In this document: piece after piece, positions 1 through 10,717 of the stretch
Layout: every line of letters starts with the position of its first letter
Numbering within the stretch: position 1 is the stretch's first letter
From: Lingula anatina
Taxonomy: Eukaryota; Brachiopoda; Lingulata; Lingulida; Lingulidae
Length of the DNA stretch: 64,000 nt
Assembly (NCBI RefSeq): GCF_001039355.2
Contig: NW_019775611.1
Span: forward strand, 156,252 to 220,251
Reading direction: 5' to 3'
The notes under the pieces: generated by a model
The model's input: the letters and a program-made list of their open reading frames with translations, nothing else
What the model was told of the DNA's origin: nothing
Database searches by the model: none
Made by a program: the position numbers and the translations under genes

Positions 1-1048
1 TTTTTGAGATTTCACGAGACTGGGAAGGATTACTTGTGGAGCCAAACCCGTGGTCTTTTTAAGTGCTTTTGAACAAAAACAGGTAAGTCAAACAGATGTT
101 TTGTTCTATCAAGTATACATATATACTGTTGGAAATGAATTTGGTCTTGCACTAGATCTCACGTTCTGAAGCAAAGGTCACAACATTTCCACCTCATCAC
201 AAGGCCTTCTTGGCCCCCGTAGCCAGGGGGAGTTTGGGGGTTGGGAAAAGGTTGGGTAAAATTTTATTTAGGTAAATGAAGGTTGCATGGTCCACTTTTT
301 TCAGAAAAGAACCCCCGCTTTGAAATTGCTTGCTACGGGCCTGGACCTTATTACAAAGCCGTCTTCACGTGGTAACAATATGCGCGGAATGTTCCCAAGA
401 TATGGTAGTTTCTATCTCAGGCCATCTTGCTTGTTGTTCAACCCGTTCAGGAATGGCCTCTTTTATTCCTTGTCTGAACCATTCCTCCTCTCCGTTGAGG
501 ATCAAAGCAAATGTAAGCAATAAATTTGGACTGTTATGAATTTGGCGTGTACATGAAGCTGCTCACACCTTCATAGATGACAATGTGTATTTCTTTTTTT
601 TTCTTTATAGGAAAACTTATGCTGCTAATACGTGCTTGGCAACGGGCCACAGTCCCGCAATGGTTGATTTTACGTTCGCTCAAGAGATAGGAGGAATGGC
701 CGAAAAAAGCTACGCTATTTCTAAGGGCGAACAAAACGCCATTGAAGAAAAAGTCGCATACAGTGTTTTCCAATTCGTTCTCTCCTGGCCGCCATCGGTA
801 GGAATCACGTGGACCACTTTACCTTGGACGTAGAGGGTGCCGAAATACAAATCCTTAAGTCGTTTCCATGGGAACACGTCAGCGTTGACGTGTGGACGAT
901 AGAGTACGCAGTTCACGGAGGAGGTCCTGATACTCCAAAACGTGAGAAAGCAATCAGGGAAATCTTTAAAAATACAGGACTCTACAGGGAAGGGACAATA
1001 CTTGAGGCCCAAGACATACGGTTTGTTAGAAAGGACGTAACACAATGA
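1..1048 (+). pseudogene. FkbM/Star-like membrane protein, copy 1, inactivated (5' end outside window)
   Basis: Two-exon copy homologous to the intact genes at 5140 and 10718. Exon 1 remnant is 1-82 (donor GTAAGT at 83) and exon 2 is 611-1048 (acceptor TTTATAG). Two lesions are visible. At 60-62 a TAA replaces the CAA (Gln) that both intact copies have after the EPNPWSF motif. Near residue position 211 the run GAAGGAAAAAG is reduced to GAAGAAAAAG, a one-base deletion that moves the second half, including the DVEGAE motif, into another frame. The intron is longer than in the intact copies because it carries a 130-bp inverted-repeat element. The state of the missing 5' part is unknown, but these two breaks alone exclude a normal product. 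Confidence 0.88.
212..341. mobile_element. 130-bp MITE-like element in intron of copy 1
   Basis: It begins GGCCCCCGTAGCCAG and ends in an imperfect inverted copy (GCTTGCTACGGGCC). Intact copies 2 and 4 lack it at the same intron position, while the recombinant copy at 6719-6855 carries it. It is flanked by imperfect direct repeats of about 21 bp (ACCTCATCACAAGG... on the left, ACCTTATTACAAAG... on the right). No coding capacity. It is a non-autonomous DNA element by inference; the superfamily cannot be assigned. Confidence 0.7.
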
Positions 1049-2150
1049 AAAAGCAATATCATAAATATGTCACATATAAAACTGGTCTGTTTAGTGTTAA
1101 CGTGATACAATATGAATGATACCGATAAATGTTTGTTATAGAGGACATACCAGAATGACAAAGCAATCAGGAATATGTATAAAATATACAACTATGTTCT
1201 TGTACAATTATTTAATTTTCACTGAACACGATACGAATAAACTGGGTCGTATATTTACGTGTCTTAAACGTAGTGTTCAACCGGATTTGAGATTTTATAA
1301 AAAAAGTACGTTTGTGGACATGTTTTTAATTAAAAACTGGGGTGCCACATTTTTTAAATTTTTATGTCACTCAGTGTCAATTCCAGCGTGTCCAATTTTC
1401 AAAATAATTTTTCAAAATCTTTATGATGCCAAGGATTTTCCCCATGTTCCTGGCATTTATGATTATTTGCGTTTTGGGGGTCCTTTCGCTGACGAACCTG
1501 CAGTTATCTACTCTAAATAATTTGAAAAACCCTAAAAAATGCACCTCCCCTTTCGAGAAAATGACCGATCTTGACGATTTTCAAACTCAATTTTGCTTTT
1601 ATCAGATGGAGCTTAATTCCCTTGCAAATTTGAAGAAGCAAAGATACAATTAGGCAAGTATAATGTGAATGTCCCTATAATACAATACAAAAAATATTCA
1701 AAAACTTTCGTAAAAAAAATATGTTTATACTGGGTTTATAGTCTCTACTAGTGAGCTGATTTTTACGTAACAAAACCATTTAACAAATTTGAATGGAGAT
1801 TGGCAATCACGAGGCAAACATCGCCAAATAAATGTCAGGAAAAATGAAAAAAAAAAACAATAATCCTCCTAATAAATTATTTTAACACACACACGTACAA
1901 TTTATAATGTTTTATCAGATCTGTACATATGAAAGATAGATTTTTTTTAAATTCAGCATGTGTAAATACTAAAATTTTAACAAGTGCAAATGTTATAAAA
2001 TTGCCGTTTATAATGTGACAGTCTCTAGGCTGTAATCTACCGGTTGGTGTTTTCAATTTGCAATGTGTGTGGCTACCCATCTGGGGCTTTTAAATGAAAA
2101 CCGCATCAGGACAGGACAGTAGAAACAAAATGTGAGCCAACAGATACAAT

Positions 2151-2480
2151 CAGAAAAATCAGCTAGTGATTCCCACTTACTGTAAAGGAATTCCAGAGAA
2201 AACCTGCATAATCTACAAGTACAAGCATTGTGTCAAAAGGCCTTTATACCCCAGTGCTCATTAAAACAACACCTAGGGGCACCAAAGAACTAGCTACACC
2301 CCTCGAGAACAACGTTGTGGGGACATATAAAACACCAAATTCCATGATTCCTTTTACATAAGTGACACAGGTAGACAGTTCAAAACCAGGGTTAATTAAT
2401 ACAGGAGATCAGTGACTGCAATTTATGAACATGTAATAGACACCGGTGTGACAGGAATGGAAGCCCGTTTGCTATTACTT
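2151..2480 (+). pseudogene. Decayed retroelement fragment with GIY-YIG-like domain (block 1)
   Basis: Conceptual reading, with frame breaks, parallels the better-preserved paralogue at 8521-8858. That fragment reads like the C-terminal part of retroelements that carry a GIY-YIG endonuclease, such as Penelope-like elements: a 'KGISEK' stretch, a Cys-x-x-Cys, then 'YISETGRQFKTRV' and 'EHVIDTG'. Block 1 keeps the DNA-level similarity but has lost continuity. No reverse transcriptase is visible, so this is a fossil piece only. Confidence 0.5.
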
Positions 2481-2537
2481 TGAGTCAGTCGACATCCCAT
2501 GGAAGATAGCAGAGACTATTAACAGCAGCCGTTACAT

Positions 2538-2647
2538 CAGGCCTACCCAACTACCAGGCTCGGCACATAAGGATCCTGAATAAACCGGTATAGCGGACCA
2601 CACTACACGTTTTCAAGGTGTGTGTCAGAACGCATTTCGGAGTATCA
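2538..2647 (+). repeat. Left terminal inverted repeat of the 551-bp element
   Basis: Reverse-complement partner of 2979-3088. The similarity weakens just inside the arm after GAGTATCA. Confidence 0.85.
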
Positions 2648-2978
2648 GCCAGAACACCGACAGGATGAACCCATGCTCGGGTGTCACCTTGATTGGATAG
2701 TAAAGGATTGTCGTAAAATCGTTATATGAATTTAAAACCGGGTGCATAAATTTGAAAGCCACCTAGATGAACCTTAGACTGCCACATTAATCTAATACAA
2801 TGCAAAAAAAAAAGCCTTATCAAAAGTGGTTAAAACATTCAAACCGAATGGGGTAAAGTCCCCATATACCCTCATAGAGACAATAAAATAGAGTACTCTA
2901 AAGTAAGAGTACAGTTTAAGGTTGTTCAGCCGAGCGTGGATGAGCCCGCAGTCGTGCTACAAAATTTGTTCTGGGGTA

Positions 2979-3088
2979 TGATACTCCGAAATGCGATCTG
3001 ACACACACCTTGAAAACGGGTAGTGTGGTCCGATATACCGGTTAATTCAGGATCCTTAGGTGCCGAGTCTGGTAGTTGGGTAGGCCTG
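2979..3088 (-). repeat. Right terminal inverted repeat of the 551-bp element
   Basis: Partner of 2538-2647. It is followed directly by the second TACAT. Confidence 0.85.
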
Positions 3089-3668
3089 TACATGTACCAG
3101 CCACCCATGAATAGGGACGGGGAGTCGATCTACCTGATAATTATAAGAGGGGCATGGCCGCTATACCACCTAGCAGTCAGTGAGTGCCAACATCTGCTCA
3201 CATCAGTCTGATGATGGCCTACGTCCAGGTTGATCGTAAGATAACGGTATGCCAACATTCCAGGTTGTGTTTAATATATTCATCTACCTTTTTGATCTAA
3301 CCACCAAGCTAATGAACATTTTCCATCATGGACAATTATCTTAATCCAGATACACGTTTTCCAAAACATTTTATTGATAAGTATTGTTAAACTACATGTA
3401 TTATAATTTCAATAGCAAAAAGACCCTTGATTTTTTTATGGCAATACTCTCAAACGTTTCTCTGACTACGTGTGCTGTAGTATGGAATTTTGAGAATGAA
3501 GTGGTGTTCATCCCCAATATCTTTCAACTAACATAATTTACAGTCTAAGTCTAAGTTAGTCTAAGTTTGCATATTAATTTAAAGTGTTACATATGGCCAA
3601 CTCTATTATACTGCCCAAAGACATGGACACTAACATAAACAACAATGATTAAAGCGGGAAGCGATATA

Positions 3669-3866
3669 GGGACCATTTCCAGACCCTATCTCACTAACTG
3701 TGGATCGATCTATCTCCAAGGGGATTCTCGCTAAATTGCAATCAAATTAAGTGGCTTAGATCTCTGTCACGCCTACTGAAGCCACTTAAGCTGAAAGCAA
3801 TTTAGCGAGAAACCCTGTGGAGATGGATCGATCCTGTTAGATCGATCTAGGTGTGGGAAACCAGTC
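3669..3866. mobile_element. Palindromic foldback element, GATCGATC family (block 1)
   Basis: The whole segment folds on itself. GGATCGATCTATCTCC on the left pairs with GGAGATGGATCGATCC on the right, CTCGCTAAATTGC with GCAATTTAGCGAG, and AAGTGGCTTA with the inverted AAGCCACTTA. The same position in block 2 (9609-9803) carries it, so it predates the duplication. Related elements sit at 33346-33540 and 34754-35018. It is non-coding and MITE-like. Confidence 0.75.
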
Positions 3867-4444
3867 AAAGCAGGATGCTAAAATTTTTATGGCGGTATGA
3901 AAGTTTTTCGGCTTCCGTTTGATAATTTTCATTTGTGATATAAAATAGTATAGATGATGTAAGAGGGACTACAACAAATAAAAAAATTAATGACTTCAGC
4001 ATATAAAGTTTGTGACGATTGTATGCAAATGGGATTTTAAGGGCTGACATCAGTGATCCTCTGTCCTAGCGCAGGTTTTGCATTAAACATGCTGTTCGCC
4101 TTCAGCAAGATTGCATCATATAGAACAGTGGCTGACTAGGTGTAGGTGATACTATTGGGAACACGGCTCTACAGAAGACAAAAGGTAGGTACTACTTGAC
4201 TACAATTCAATACTAATGGAATAAAATGGAATAAAACTATGGAATTTGTTTAGGCTATAAGAGCATCCGGGAAAGACTTGTGTAATGCAGTTATTATATT
4301 GAGTATAAGAGAAATTATTCTGTCTGCCTTAAATGAAGGGGCTTCTCAAAATAAAGGAGGGGTAAACTGATAATCTCACTAACCATGTGTCCTTTAAAAG
4401 AACTGTCACTTTTAATTGTTTAACCACTTTTTCTTGTTTCATCT

Positions 4445-4446
<2 letters not shown>

Positions 4447-4499
<53 letters not shown>
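4447..4499. repeat. (ATT)n microsatellite
   Basis: Uninterrupted trinucleotide array. Its paralogue in block 2 is at 10402-10445 and is shorter. Confidence 0.95.
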
Positions 4500-5097
4500 C
4501 TACAGTACATAACCTGTTATTCAGAGAACTCCTTAAGAATCATATGAAATGTAAATGGATTGACCAATGACTTTATTTTTATTTTGTAAAACATGATATA
4601 GTGGTAGTGTTTATCAGATTAAAACTGACATGTAATGTTTTTACTGCAGTTTAGTGTCTATAGCATCACAGAAAATCAGGTTACCTATTTTTAAATTCCC
4701 TTTAGATGTTTTCTGGTAGTAACTCTCATGGGGGAATCGTCTTAGGAGTTTTAAACGTTCACTGGCAGGTTGAATAAATTGTTAACGAAGTGTTTACAAC
4801 AAATTCTGGTGTAACGGAACTGAGGGTCCATGTAAAAGAAAGACCGCCCCCCATATAGTAATAATGGCTAGGGTTAGTCTATCCTTAGTGGATCAAAATC
4901 TCAAGTGAAGTTTACATGTACTAATGAATGGGAAGCGGAGTCTTTGTCATGGGGGACTCTGCGTCACGTTACACGGCACAATACAACACAATAAGTTCTC
5001 GAGATACATGAGCAAGCTACAGTATCTGATCCAACTCCTACATTTTAAAAATCCCTGTTGGAACAGCTAACTCCTAACTATTTTGATCTAGTTGCAG

Positions 5098-5139
5098 GTG
5101 ACGAAAGAAGAAATATAAAAGATAAATAACTTAACAAAC
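5098..5139 (+). other. Probable 5' UTR piece of FkbM copy 2 after an upstream intron
   Basis: A strong acceptor lies at 5097: a CTAAC branch-like motif, then TTTTGATCTAGTTGCAG. It precedes the start codon by 42 nt, and the same arrangement is conserved before copy 4. The upstream untranslated exon was not located. Both copies also have a second ATG directly after the first. Confidence 0.45.
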
Positions 5140-6332
5140 ATGATGGCAATGGATCAACGAAGGACCATAGTTCTCGTCGTTATCTTTATAGTGTTTTTTA
5201 TTTCATCGCTTATTTTTCGCCATGTTAGGGAATTTAAACCGAATCTTTTCTCTAAACACTCGAGTAATTCTAAAAAGGAACTTAAACAAAAGTGCACCAT
5301 AACCACGGAGTTTATCAAACGTCTGGGCACCGGGAACATAGACGCCGTCAATGAAGACCTTTTAGAACACTTAAGAGGGAAATGGATTATCCCTCCTTCC
5401 AAACTGTCCTATAATCTTTCCAATCCAAAGGCAACATACTGGGACCAAATTGGACAGTCAAAATTGGTAGATAAGATTCTGAAGCAACGTCGCAAAGGAT
5501 TCTTCGTGGAATCAGGAGCATATGATGGAGAGGCTCATTCCAATTCTCTCTTCTTCGAGATTTCACGAGACTGGGAAGGATTGCTTGTTGAGCCAAACCC
5601 GTGGTCTTTTCAAGCTCTTTTGAACAAAAACAGGTAAGTCAAACAAATGATTTGTTCTATCAAGTTGTTTACATACAAATATACTGTTGGAAATGAAATT
5701 TGGTCTTGTACTAGATCTCACGTTCTGAAGCAAAGGTCACAACATTTCGACCTCATCACAAGGCCTTCTTCACGTGGTGACAGTCTGTGTGAGCAATAAA
5801 TCTGTGCCAATATGAATTTGGCATGTAGCTGTTCACACCTATCTAAATTCTGTATATGGTTAATGTGTATGACTTATTTTTATTTCTTTGTAGGAAAACG
5901 CATGCTGCTAATACGTGCTTAGCAGCCGGTCGCAGTCCTGCAATGGTTGATTTCACGTTTGCTCAGGAGATAGGAGGAATACCAAATCACAGCCATGCCA
6001 TTCCTAAGGGGGATCGAATCTTTATAGAAGGAAAAAGCCGCATACAATGTTTTCCCATCCAATCTCTCCTGGCTGCCATCGACCGGACTCACGTAGACTA
6101 CTTTAGTTTGGATGTAGAGGGTGCCGAAATAGAAATTCTTAAATCGTTTCCATGGGAACACGTCACTGTTGACGTGTGGACCATAGAGTACTTGGTTTAC
6201 GGCGGAGGTCCTGATACGCCAAAGCGTGAGAAAGCAATCAGGGAGATCTTCAAAAATACGGAATTTTACAGGGAAGGTACCATTCTAAGAGGACAAGACT
6301 TGGTTTTTGTCAGAAAGGACGTGCCACAATGA
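5140..6332 (+). CDS. FkbM-domain type II membrane protein (Star-like), copy 2, intact
   Basis: Two exons, 5140-5633 and 5894-6332, joined through a split AG|G arginine codon, giving 310 residues and a TGA stop. An N-terminal anchor of about residues 10-26 follows a basic RR, so the bulk faces the lumen or outside (type II). The methyltransferase FkbM-like fold is shown by FFVESGAYDGE (121-131, nucleotide-binding loop type), EPNP (151-154) and LDVEGAE (237-243). Drosophila Star, an EGF-ligand trafficking factor, belongs to this family. Whether this paralogue has enzymatic or chaperone activity is not deducible. Intron 5634-5893 lacks the mobile element seen in copies 1 and 3. Start chosen at the first of two clustered ATGs, matching copy 4. 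Confidence 0.88.
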
Positions 6333-6466
6333 AAAAGCAGTCATGGACATGTTACAAATGGATCTGTTAAACTATTATGGTGACATTCGTTCGGGTTTTG
6401 TGGTAATAACCTGACACAAGTACACGTTTGATATGTGCGAATGTATACCTTATCATTTAATGAAAA

Positions 6467-6472
6467 AATAAA
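6467..6472 (+). promoter_or_regulatory. Poly(A) signal AATAAA for FkbM copy 2
   Basis: Lies 135 nt past the stop codon, in an AT-rich 3' flank. Position and sequence fit a cleavage signal; no cDNA evidence is available. Confidence 0.55.
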
Positions 6473-6523
6473 AGTTGCATTTTCCATATTGTCTCCTTAC
6501 ATGGAGTATTTTTGCACCATGTG

Positions 6524-7435
6524 ATAGAAGGAAAAAAAGTCGCATACAATGTTTTCCTATTCACTCTCTCCTTGCTGCCATCGGCAGACTCACGTGGACT
6601 ACTTTACATTGGACGTAGGGGGTGCCGAAATAGAAATTGAAATAGAAAATGAAATTTGGTCTTGTACTAGATCTGAAGCAAAGGTTACAACATTTCGACC
6701 TCACCAAAAGGCCTTCTTGGCCCCCGTAGCCAGAGGGAGCTCGGGGGTTGGGAAAAGGTTGGGTAAAAGTTTATCTAGGTAAATGAAGGTTTCGTACTAA
6801 AAGGTCCACTTTTTTCAGAAAAGAACCCCCGCTTTGGAATTGCTGGCTACGGGCCTGGACCTTATTACAAAGCCGCCACGTGGTAACAGTATGCGCGGAA
6901 TGTTCCCAAGATATGGTAGCTTCTATCTCAGGCCACCTTGCTTGTTGTTGAACCCGTTCAAGAATGGCCTCTTTTATTCTTGATGACTTTATGAATTTGG
7001 CATGTACATGAAGCTGCTCACACCTTCATAGATTAGGTGTGTATTTCTATTGATTTTACGTTCGCCCATGAGATAGGAGGAATGGCCGAAAAAAGCTACG
7101 CTATTTCTAAAGGCGAACAAAACGCCATTGAAGGAAAAAGTCGCATACAATGTTTTCCCATTCGCTCTCTCTTGGCCACCATCGACCGGAATCACGTAGA
7201 CTACTTTACCTTGGACGTAGAGGGTGCCGAAATAGAAATTCTCAAATCGTTTCCATGGCAACACGTCACCGTGGACGTGTGGACAATAGAGTACGCAGTT
7301 CACGGCGGAGGTCCTGATACGCCAAAACGTGAGAAAGGAATTAGGGAGATCTTCAAAAATACAGGACTCTACAGGGAAGGGACTATACTAGGCCGCCAAG
7401 ATATAGTGTTTGTCAGAAAGGACGTACCACAATGA
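6524..7435 (+). pseudogene. Recombinant FkbM remnant, copy 3 (exon-2 fragment + intron + 5'-truncated exon 2)
   Basis: Three pieces in series. Piece 1 (6524-6638) matches the middle of exon 2 but has two extra A in the AAAAA run and a Glu-to-Gly change in the DVEGAE motif. It fuses directly to intron-1 sequence from about 6645 to 7049, which includes the inverted-repeat element at 6719-6855. Last comes exon 2 from 7050 to its TGA at 7433-7435, lacking the acceptor and roughly the first 50 nt. That last part stays open and keeps LDVEGAE and VFVRKDVPQ. There is no exon 1, no membrane anchor and no splice acceptor, so a normal product is unlikely. The junctions look like unequal crossing-over between copies. 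Confidence 0.82.
6719..6855. mobile_element. 137-bp MITE-like element (second copy) in recombinant FkbM remnant
   Basis: Cleaner terminal inverted repeats than the copy at 212: GGCCCCCGTAGCCAG at the left and CTGGCTACGGGCC at the right. It sits at the same intron site, so the insertion was copied along with the segment. Confidence 0.75.
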
Positions 7436-8520
7436 AAAGGCAATATCATAAATATGTCACATATAAAACTGTTCTGGTTAGTGTTCATGTGATACAATGT
7501 GAATGATACTGTTAAATGTTTATAAGAAAGGACATACCAGAATGACAGAGCGATCAGAAATATGTAAAAAGAAATACAACTATGTGCTTGTACATTTTTT
7601 TCAATTGTCACTGAACACGATACTAATAAACTGGGTCGTAAATGTATCTTGAATGTAGCGTTCAGCCGGATTTCTGATTCTATCAGAATATATGTTTTTG
7701 GACATGTTTTAAATTAAAAACTGGGGTGCCACATTTTTTAACTTTTTTATGTCGCCCAGTGTCAATACCATCGTATCCAGTTTTCAATTTTTTTTTTTCA
7801 AAATCTTTATGACTCCAATGTTTTTTCCCAATATTCCTGGCATTTATGATTATTTGCAGTTATCCACTCTAAATGATTTGCAAAACTCAAAAAATGCACC
7901 TTCCCTTTCGAGAAAATGGCCAATCTTGATGATTTTCAAACTCAAATTTGCTTTTATCAGATGGAGCTTAATTCCCTTGTAAATTTGAAGAAGCAAACCT
8001 ACAATTAGGCAAGTATAATGTGAATGTCCCTAAAATACAATATAAAAACATTCAATAACTTTCTTTAAAAATATGTTTATGCTTGGTTTGTAGTTTCTAC
8101 AAGGGAGGTGCATTTTTAGCTAACAAAGCCATTCAACAAATTTGAATGGAGATAAAAAAAATACAGTTAGGCAATTACAAGGCATCGCCAAAATAAATGC
8201 AAGGGGAAAAAAAAACAATAATCCTCCTAATAAATTATTTTAACACACACACATACAATGTATAATGTTTATCAGATCTGTACATAGGAAAGAGATAGAT
8301 TTTTGAAAGATTCAGCATGCGTAAAAACTAAAATTTAACTAGTGCAACTGTTTTAAAATTGCAGTATATAATGTGACAGTCTCTAGGCTGTAATCTACCG
8401 ATAGAGATTTTCAATCTGCAATGTGTGTGGCTACCCATCTGGGGCATTTAAATTACAGCCGCATCAGAACAGGACAGTAGAGACCAAATGTGAGCCAACA
8501 GATACAGTCAGAAAAAACAG

Positions 8521-8858
8521 CTAGTGATTCCCACTTACTGTAAAGGAATTTCAGAGAAAGTCTGCAGGATCTACAAGTACAAGCAATGTGTCAAAGGCCT
8601 TTATACCCCAGTGCACATTAAAACAATACCTAGTGGCACCAAAGGACTAGCTTCACCCCTCGAGAACAACGTTGTGGGGACATGTAAACATCAAATGCCA
8701 TGATTGCAATCCCTTTTACATAAGTGAGACGGGTAGACAGTTCAAAACCAGGGTTAATGGATACAGGAGACCAGTGACTGCCATTTCTGAACATGTAATA
8801 GACACCGGTGTAACAGGAATGAAGTCGGTTTCCCATTACTTTGTACAGGTTACATAAG
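8521..8858 (+). pseudogene. Decayed retroelement fragment with GIY-YIG-like domain (block 2)
   Basis: Short open frame 8672-8857 reads 'NIKCHDCNPFYISETGRQF' then 'KTRVNGYRR' and 'ISEHVIDTG'. Upstream in another frame, 'YCKGISEKVCRIYKY' and 'GTKGLASPLENNVVG' give the arrangement seen before the GIY-YIG endonuclease of Penelope-like retroelements. The canonical family pattern is a zinc-like CxxC, Y-[IV]-G-E-T-x-R, then E-H and H or T-G-H; here the Gly of YIGET is Ser. Frame breaks and the missing reverse transcriptase mark it as a relic. Other GIY-YIG retroelements remain possible. Confidence 0.6.
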
Positions 8859-9608
8859 TCCCGTAGTCTAAACCCAATACCTCAACTAACGCTAATCTGT
8901 ACTTATCATATGGGACCCCATCTCTATAGGACTACCATTCCTGTCAAATTGAATGGAATCCACCAAGATCCTTGAATCTGAGTCCTTTGATATCCCATGG
9001 AAGATAGAAGAGACTATAAACAGCAGCCGTTACATGTAACAGTCACCTATGAAAAGGGACGGGGTGTCGATCTACCTGACATTTATAAGAGGGACCTAGC
9101 CGCTATACCACCTAGCAGTCAGTGAGTGTCAACATCTTCTCACATCAGTCTGATGATGGCCTACGTCCAGGTTGGTCGTAAGATGACGTTATGTCAACAT
9201 TCCAGGTTGTGGTAAATATATTCATCTACCTTTTTCATCTAACAACCAAGCTAATGAACATTTTTTCCCACATTGACAATAATCTTAATCCAGATACACG
9301 TTTTCCGAAACATTTTATTGATAAGCGTTGTTAAACTATTATAACTTCAATAGTTAAAAGACCCTTGATTTTTATGGCAATAATCTCAAACGTTTCTCTG
9401 ACTACGTTTGCTGTAGTATGGAATTTTGAGAATGAAGTGTCTTCATCCCCAATATCTTTCAACTGACATAATTTACACGTTCTATATACCCCGGTAGTCT
9501 AAGTTTGTATATTAATTAAAAGTGTTACATATGACCACTTCTATTATACAGCCCAAAGACATAGACACTAACATAAACAACAATGAATAAAGCGGGAAGC
9601 CATATAGG

Positions 9609-9803
9609 GACCATTTCCAGACCCTATCGGACTAACTGTGGATCGATCTATCTCCAAGGGGATTCTCGCTAAATTGCAATCAAATTAAGTGGCTTAAATC
9701 TCTGTCACGCTTACTGAAGCCACTTAAGCTGAAAGCAATTTAAGGGGAAACCCGTGGAGATGGATCGATCCTCTTAGATCGATCTAGGTGTGGGAAACCA
9801 GTC
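9609..9803. mobile_element. Palindromic foldback element, GATCGATC family (block 2)
   Basis: Paralogue of 3669-3866 with the same arms and spacing. It was co-duplicated with the block rather than inserted independently. Confidence 0.75.
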
Positions 9804-10399
9804 AAAGCAGGATGCTAAAACTTTTATGGCGGTATGAAAGTTTTTCGGCTTGCGTTTGATAATTTTCATTTGTGATATAAAATATTGTATGCCAAGATAT
9901 ACATGATGCACAAGGGATTCCCACCATTAATAAATTAATGACTTCAGCATATAAAGATTGTGGCGATTGTATGCAAATGGGATTTGAAGGGCTGACATCA
10001 GTTATCCTTTTCTGTCCTAAAGCAGGTTTTGCATTAAACATGCTGTTCGCCTTCAGCAAGATAACATATAAAACAGTGGATGACTAGGTGTAGATGATAC
10101 AGATGGGAGCACGACTCTACAGAAGACAAAAGGTAGGTACTACTTGACTACAATTCAATACTAATTCCCTGCTCGTCTATCATAAAACTAATGGAATTTG
10201 TTCAGAGTTGTGTAGGCTATACGAGCATCCGGAAACACTTCTGTAATGCAGTTATAATATTGAGAATAAGAGAAATTATTCTGTCTGCCTTTAATGAAGG
10301 GGCTTCTCAGAATAAAGGAGGGGTAAACTAATAATCTCACTAACCATGTATCCCTCTAAAGAACTGTCACTTTTAATTGTTTAACCACTTTTTCTTGTT

Positions 10400-10401
<2 letters not shown>

Positions 10402-10445
<44 letters not shown>
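10402..10445. repeat. (ATT)n microsatellite
   Basis: Block 2 counterpart of the array at 4447-4499. Confidence 0.95.
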
Positions 10446-10671
10446 CTACATAACCTGTTATTCAGAGGGCTTCCAAAAATGCAAATGGATTGATCAATGA
10501 CTTTATTATTATGTTTCTGGGCAAGGCTACAGTATCAGGTTCAACTCCTCCATTTTAAATATTACACCCCTACCACCTGCCCGACAGTCCTGGACTTTTT
10601 ATTTGCTCTCTTGTCCACAAGTCAGACAGTATTGGAACAGCTAACTCCTAACTGTTTTGATCTAGTTTCAG

Positions 10672-10717
10672 GTGACCAAATAAGAAAGATATAAGAAAAA
10701 TAGATAAATAAACAAAC
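10672..10717 (+). other. Probable 5' UTR piece of FkbM copy 4
   Basis: The acceptor TTTTGATCTAGTTTCAG ends at 10671, with an upstream CTAAC. It matches the layout before copy 2, which supports a shared 5' UTR intron. Confidence 0.45.

Larger units (their letters stand above)
2538..3088. mobile_element. 551-bp non-autonomous element with 110-bp terminal inverted repeats
   Basis: Arms 2538-2647 and 2979-3088 are reverse complements of each other over 110 bp with only scattered mismatches, beginning CAGGCCTACCCAACTACCAG. The insertion is flanked on both sides by TACAT. In the paralogous block the site near 9037 reads GTTACATGTAACAG with a single TACAT and no element, which defines an empty site and a 5-bp target duplication. 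The 331-bp core has no long reading frame. Short open frames over the arms are by-products of the palindrome. The family is not identified. Confidence 0.85.
1049..5097. other. Intergenic block 1 between FkbM copies 1 and 2
   Basis: About 4 kb without a supportable gene. It is paralogous over most of its length to 7436-10671. In order it holds a relic duplication of the gene's 3' end (1021-1230), a decayed GIY-YIG retroelement fragment (about 2151-2480), a 551-bp long-inverted-repeat insertion (2538-3088), a palindromic element (3669-3866), an (ATT)n array (4447-4499) and the upstream region of copy 2. Short open frames here are not conserved in frame between the two blocks. Confidence 0.75.
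7436..10671. other. Intergenic block 2 between FkbM remnant and copy 4
   Basis: Paralogous to block 1 (1049-5097). It holds the 3'-end duplication relic, a retroelement fragment (8521-8858), the empty site of the 551-bp element near 9037, the palindromic element (9609-9803) and (ATT)n (10402-10445). No independent gene is supported. Confidence 0.75.

Noticed and set aside
710-1045. 111-codon frame antisense to FkbM exon 2
   Set aside because: Shadow frame; similar antisense frames appear opposite other copies because the sense sequence is conserved.
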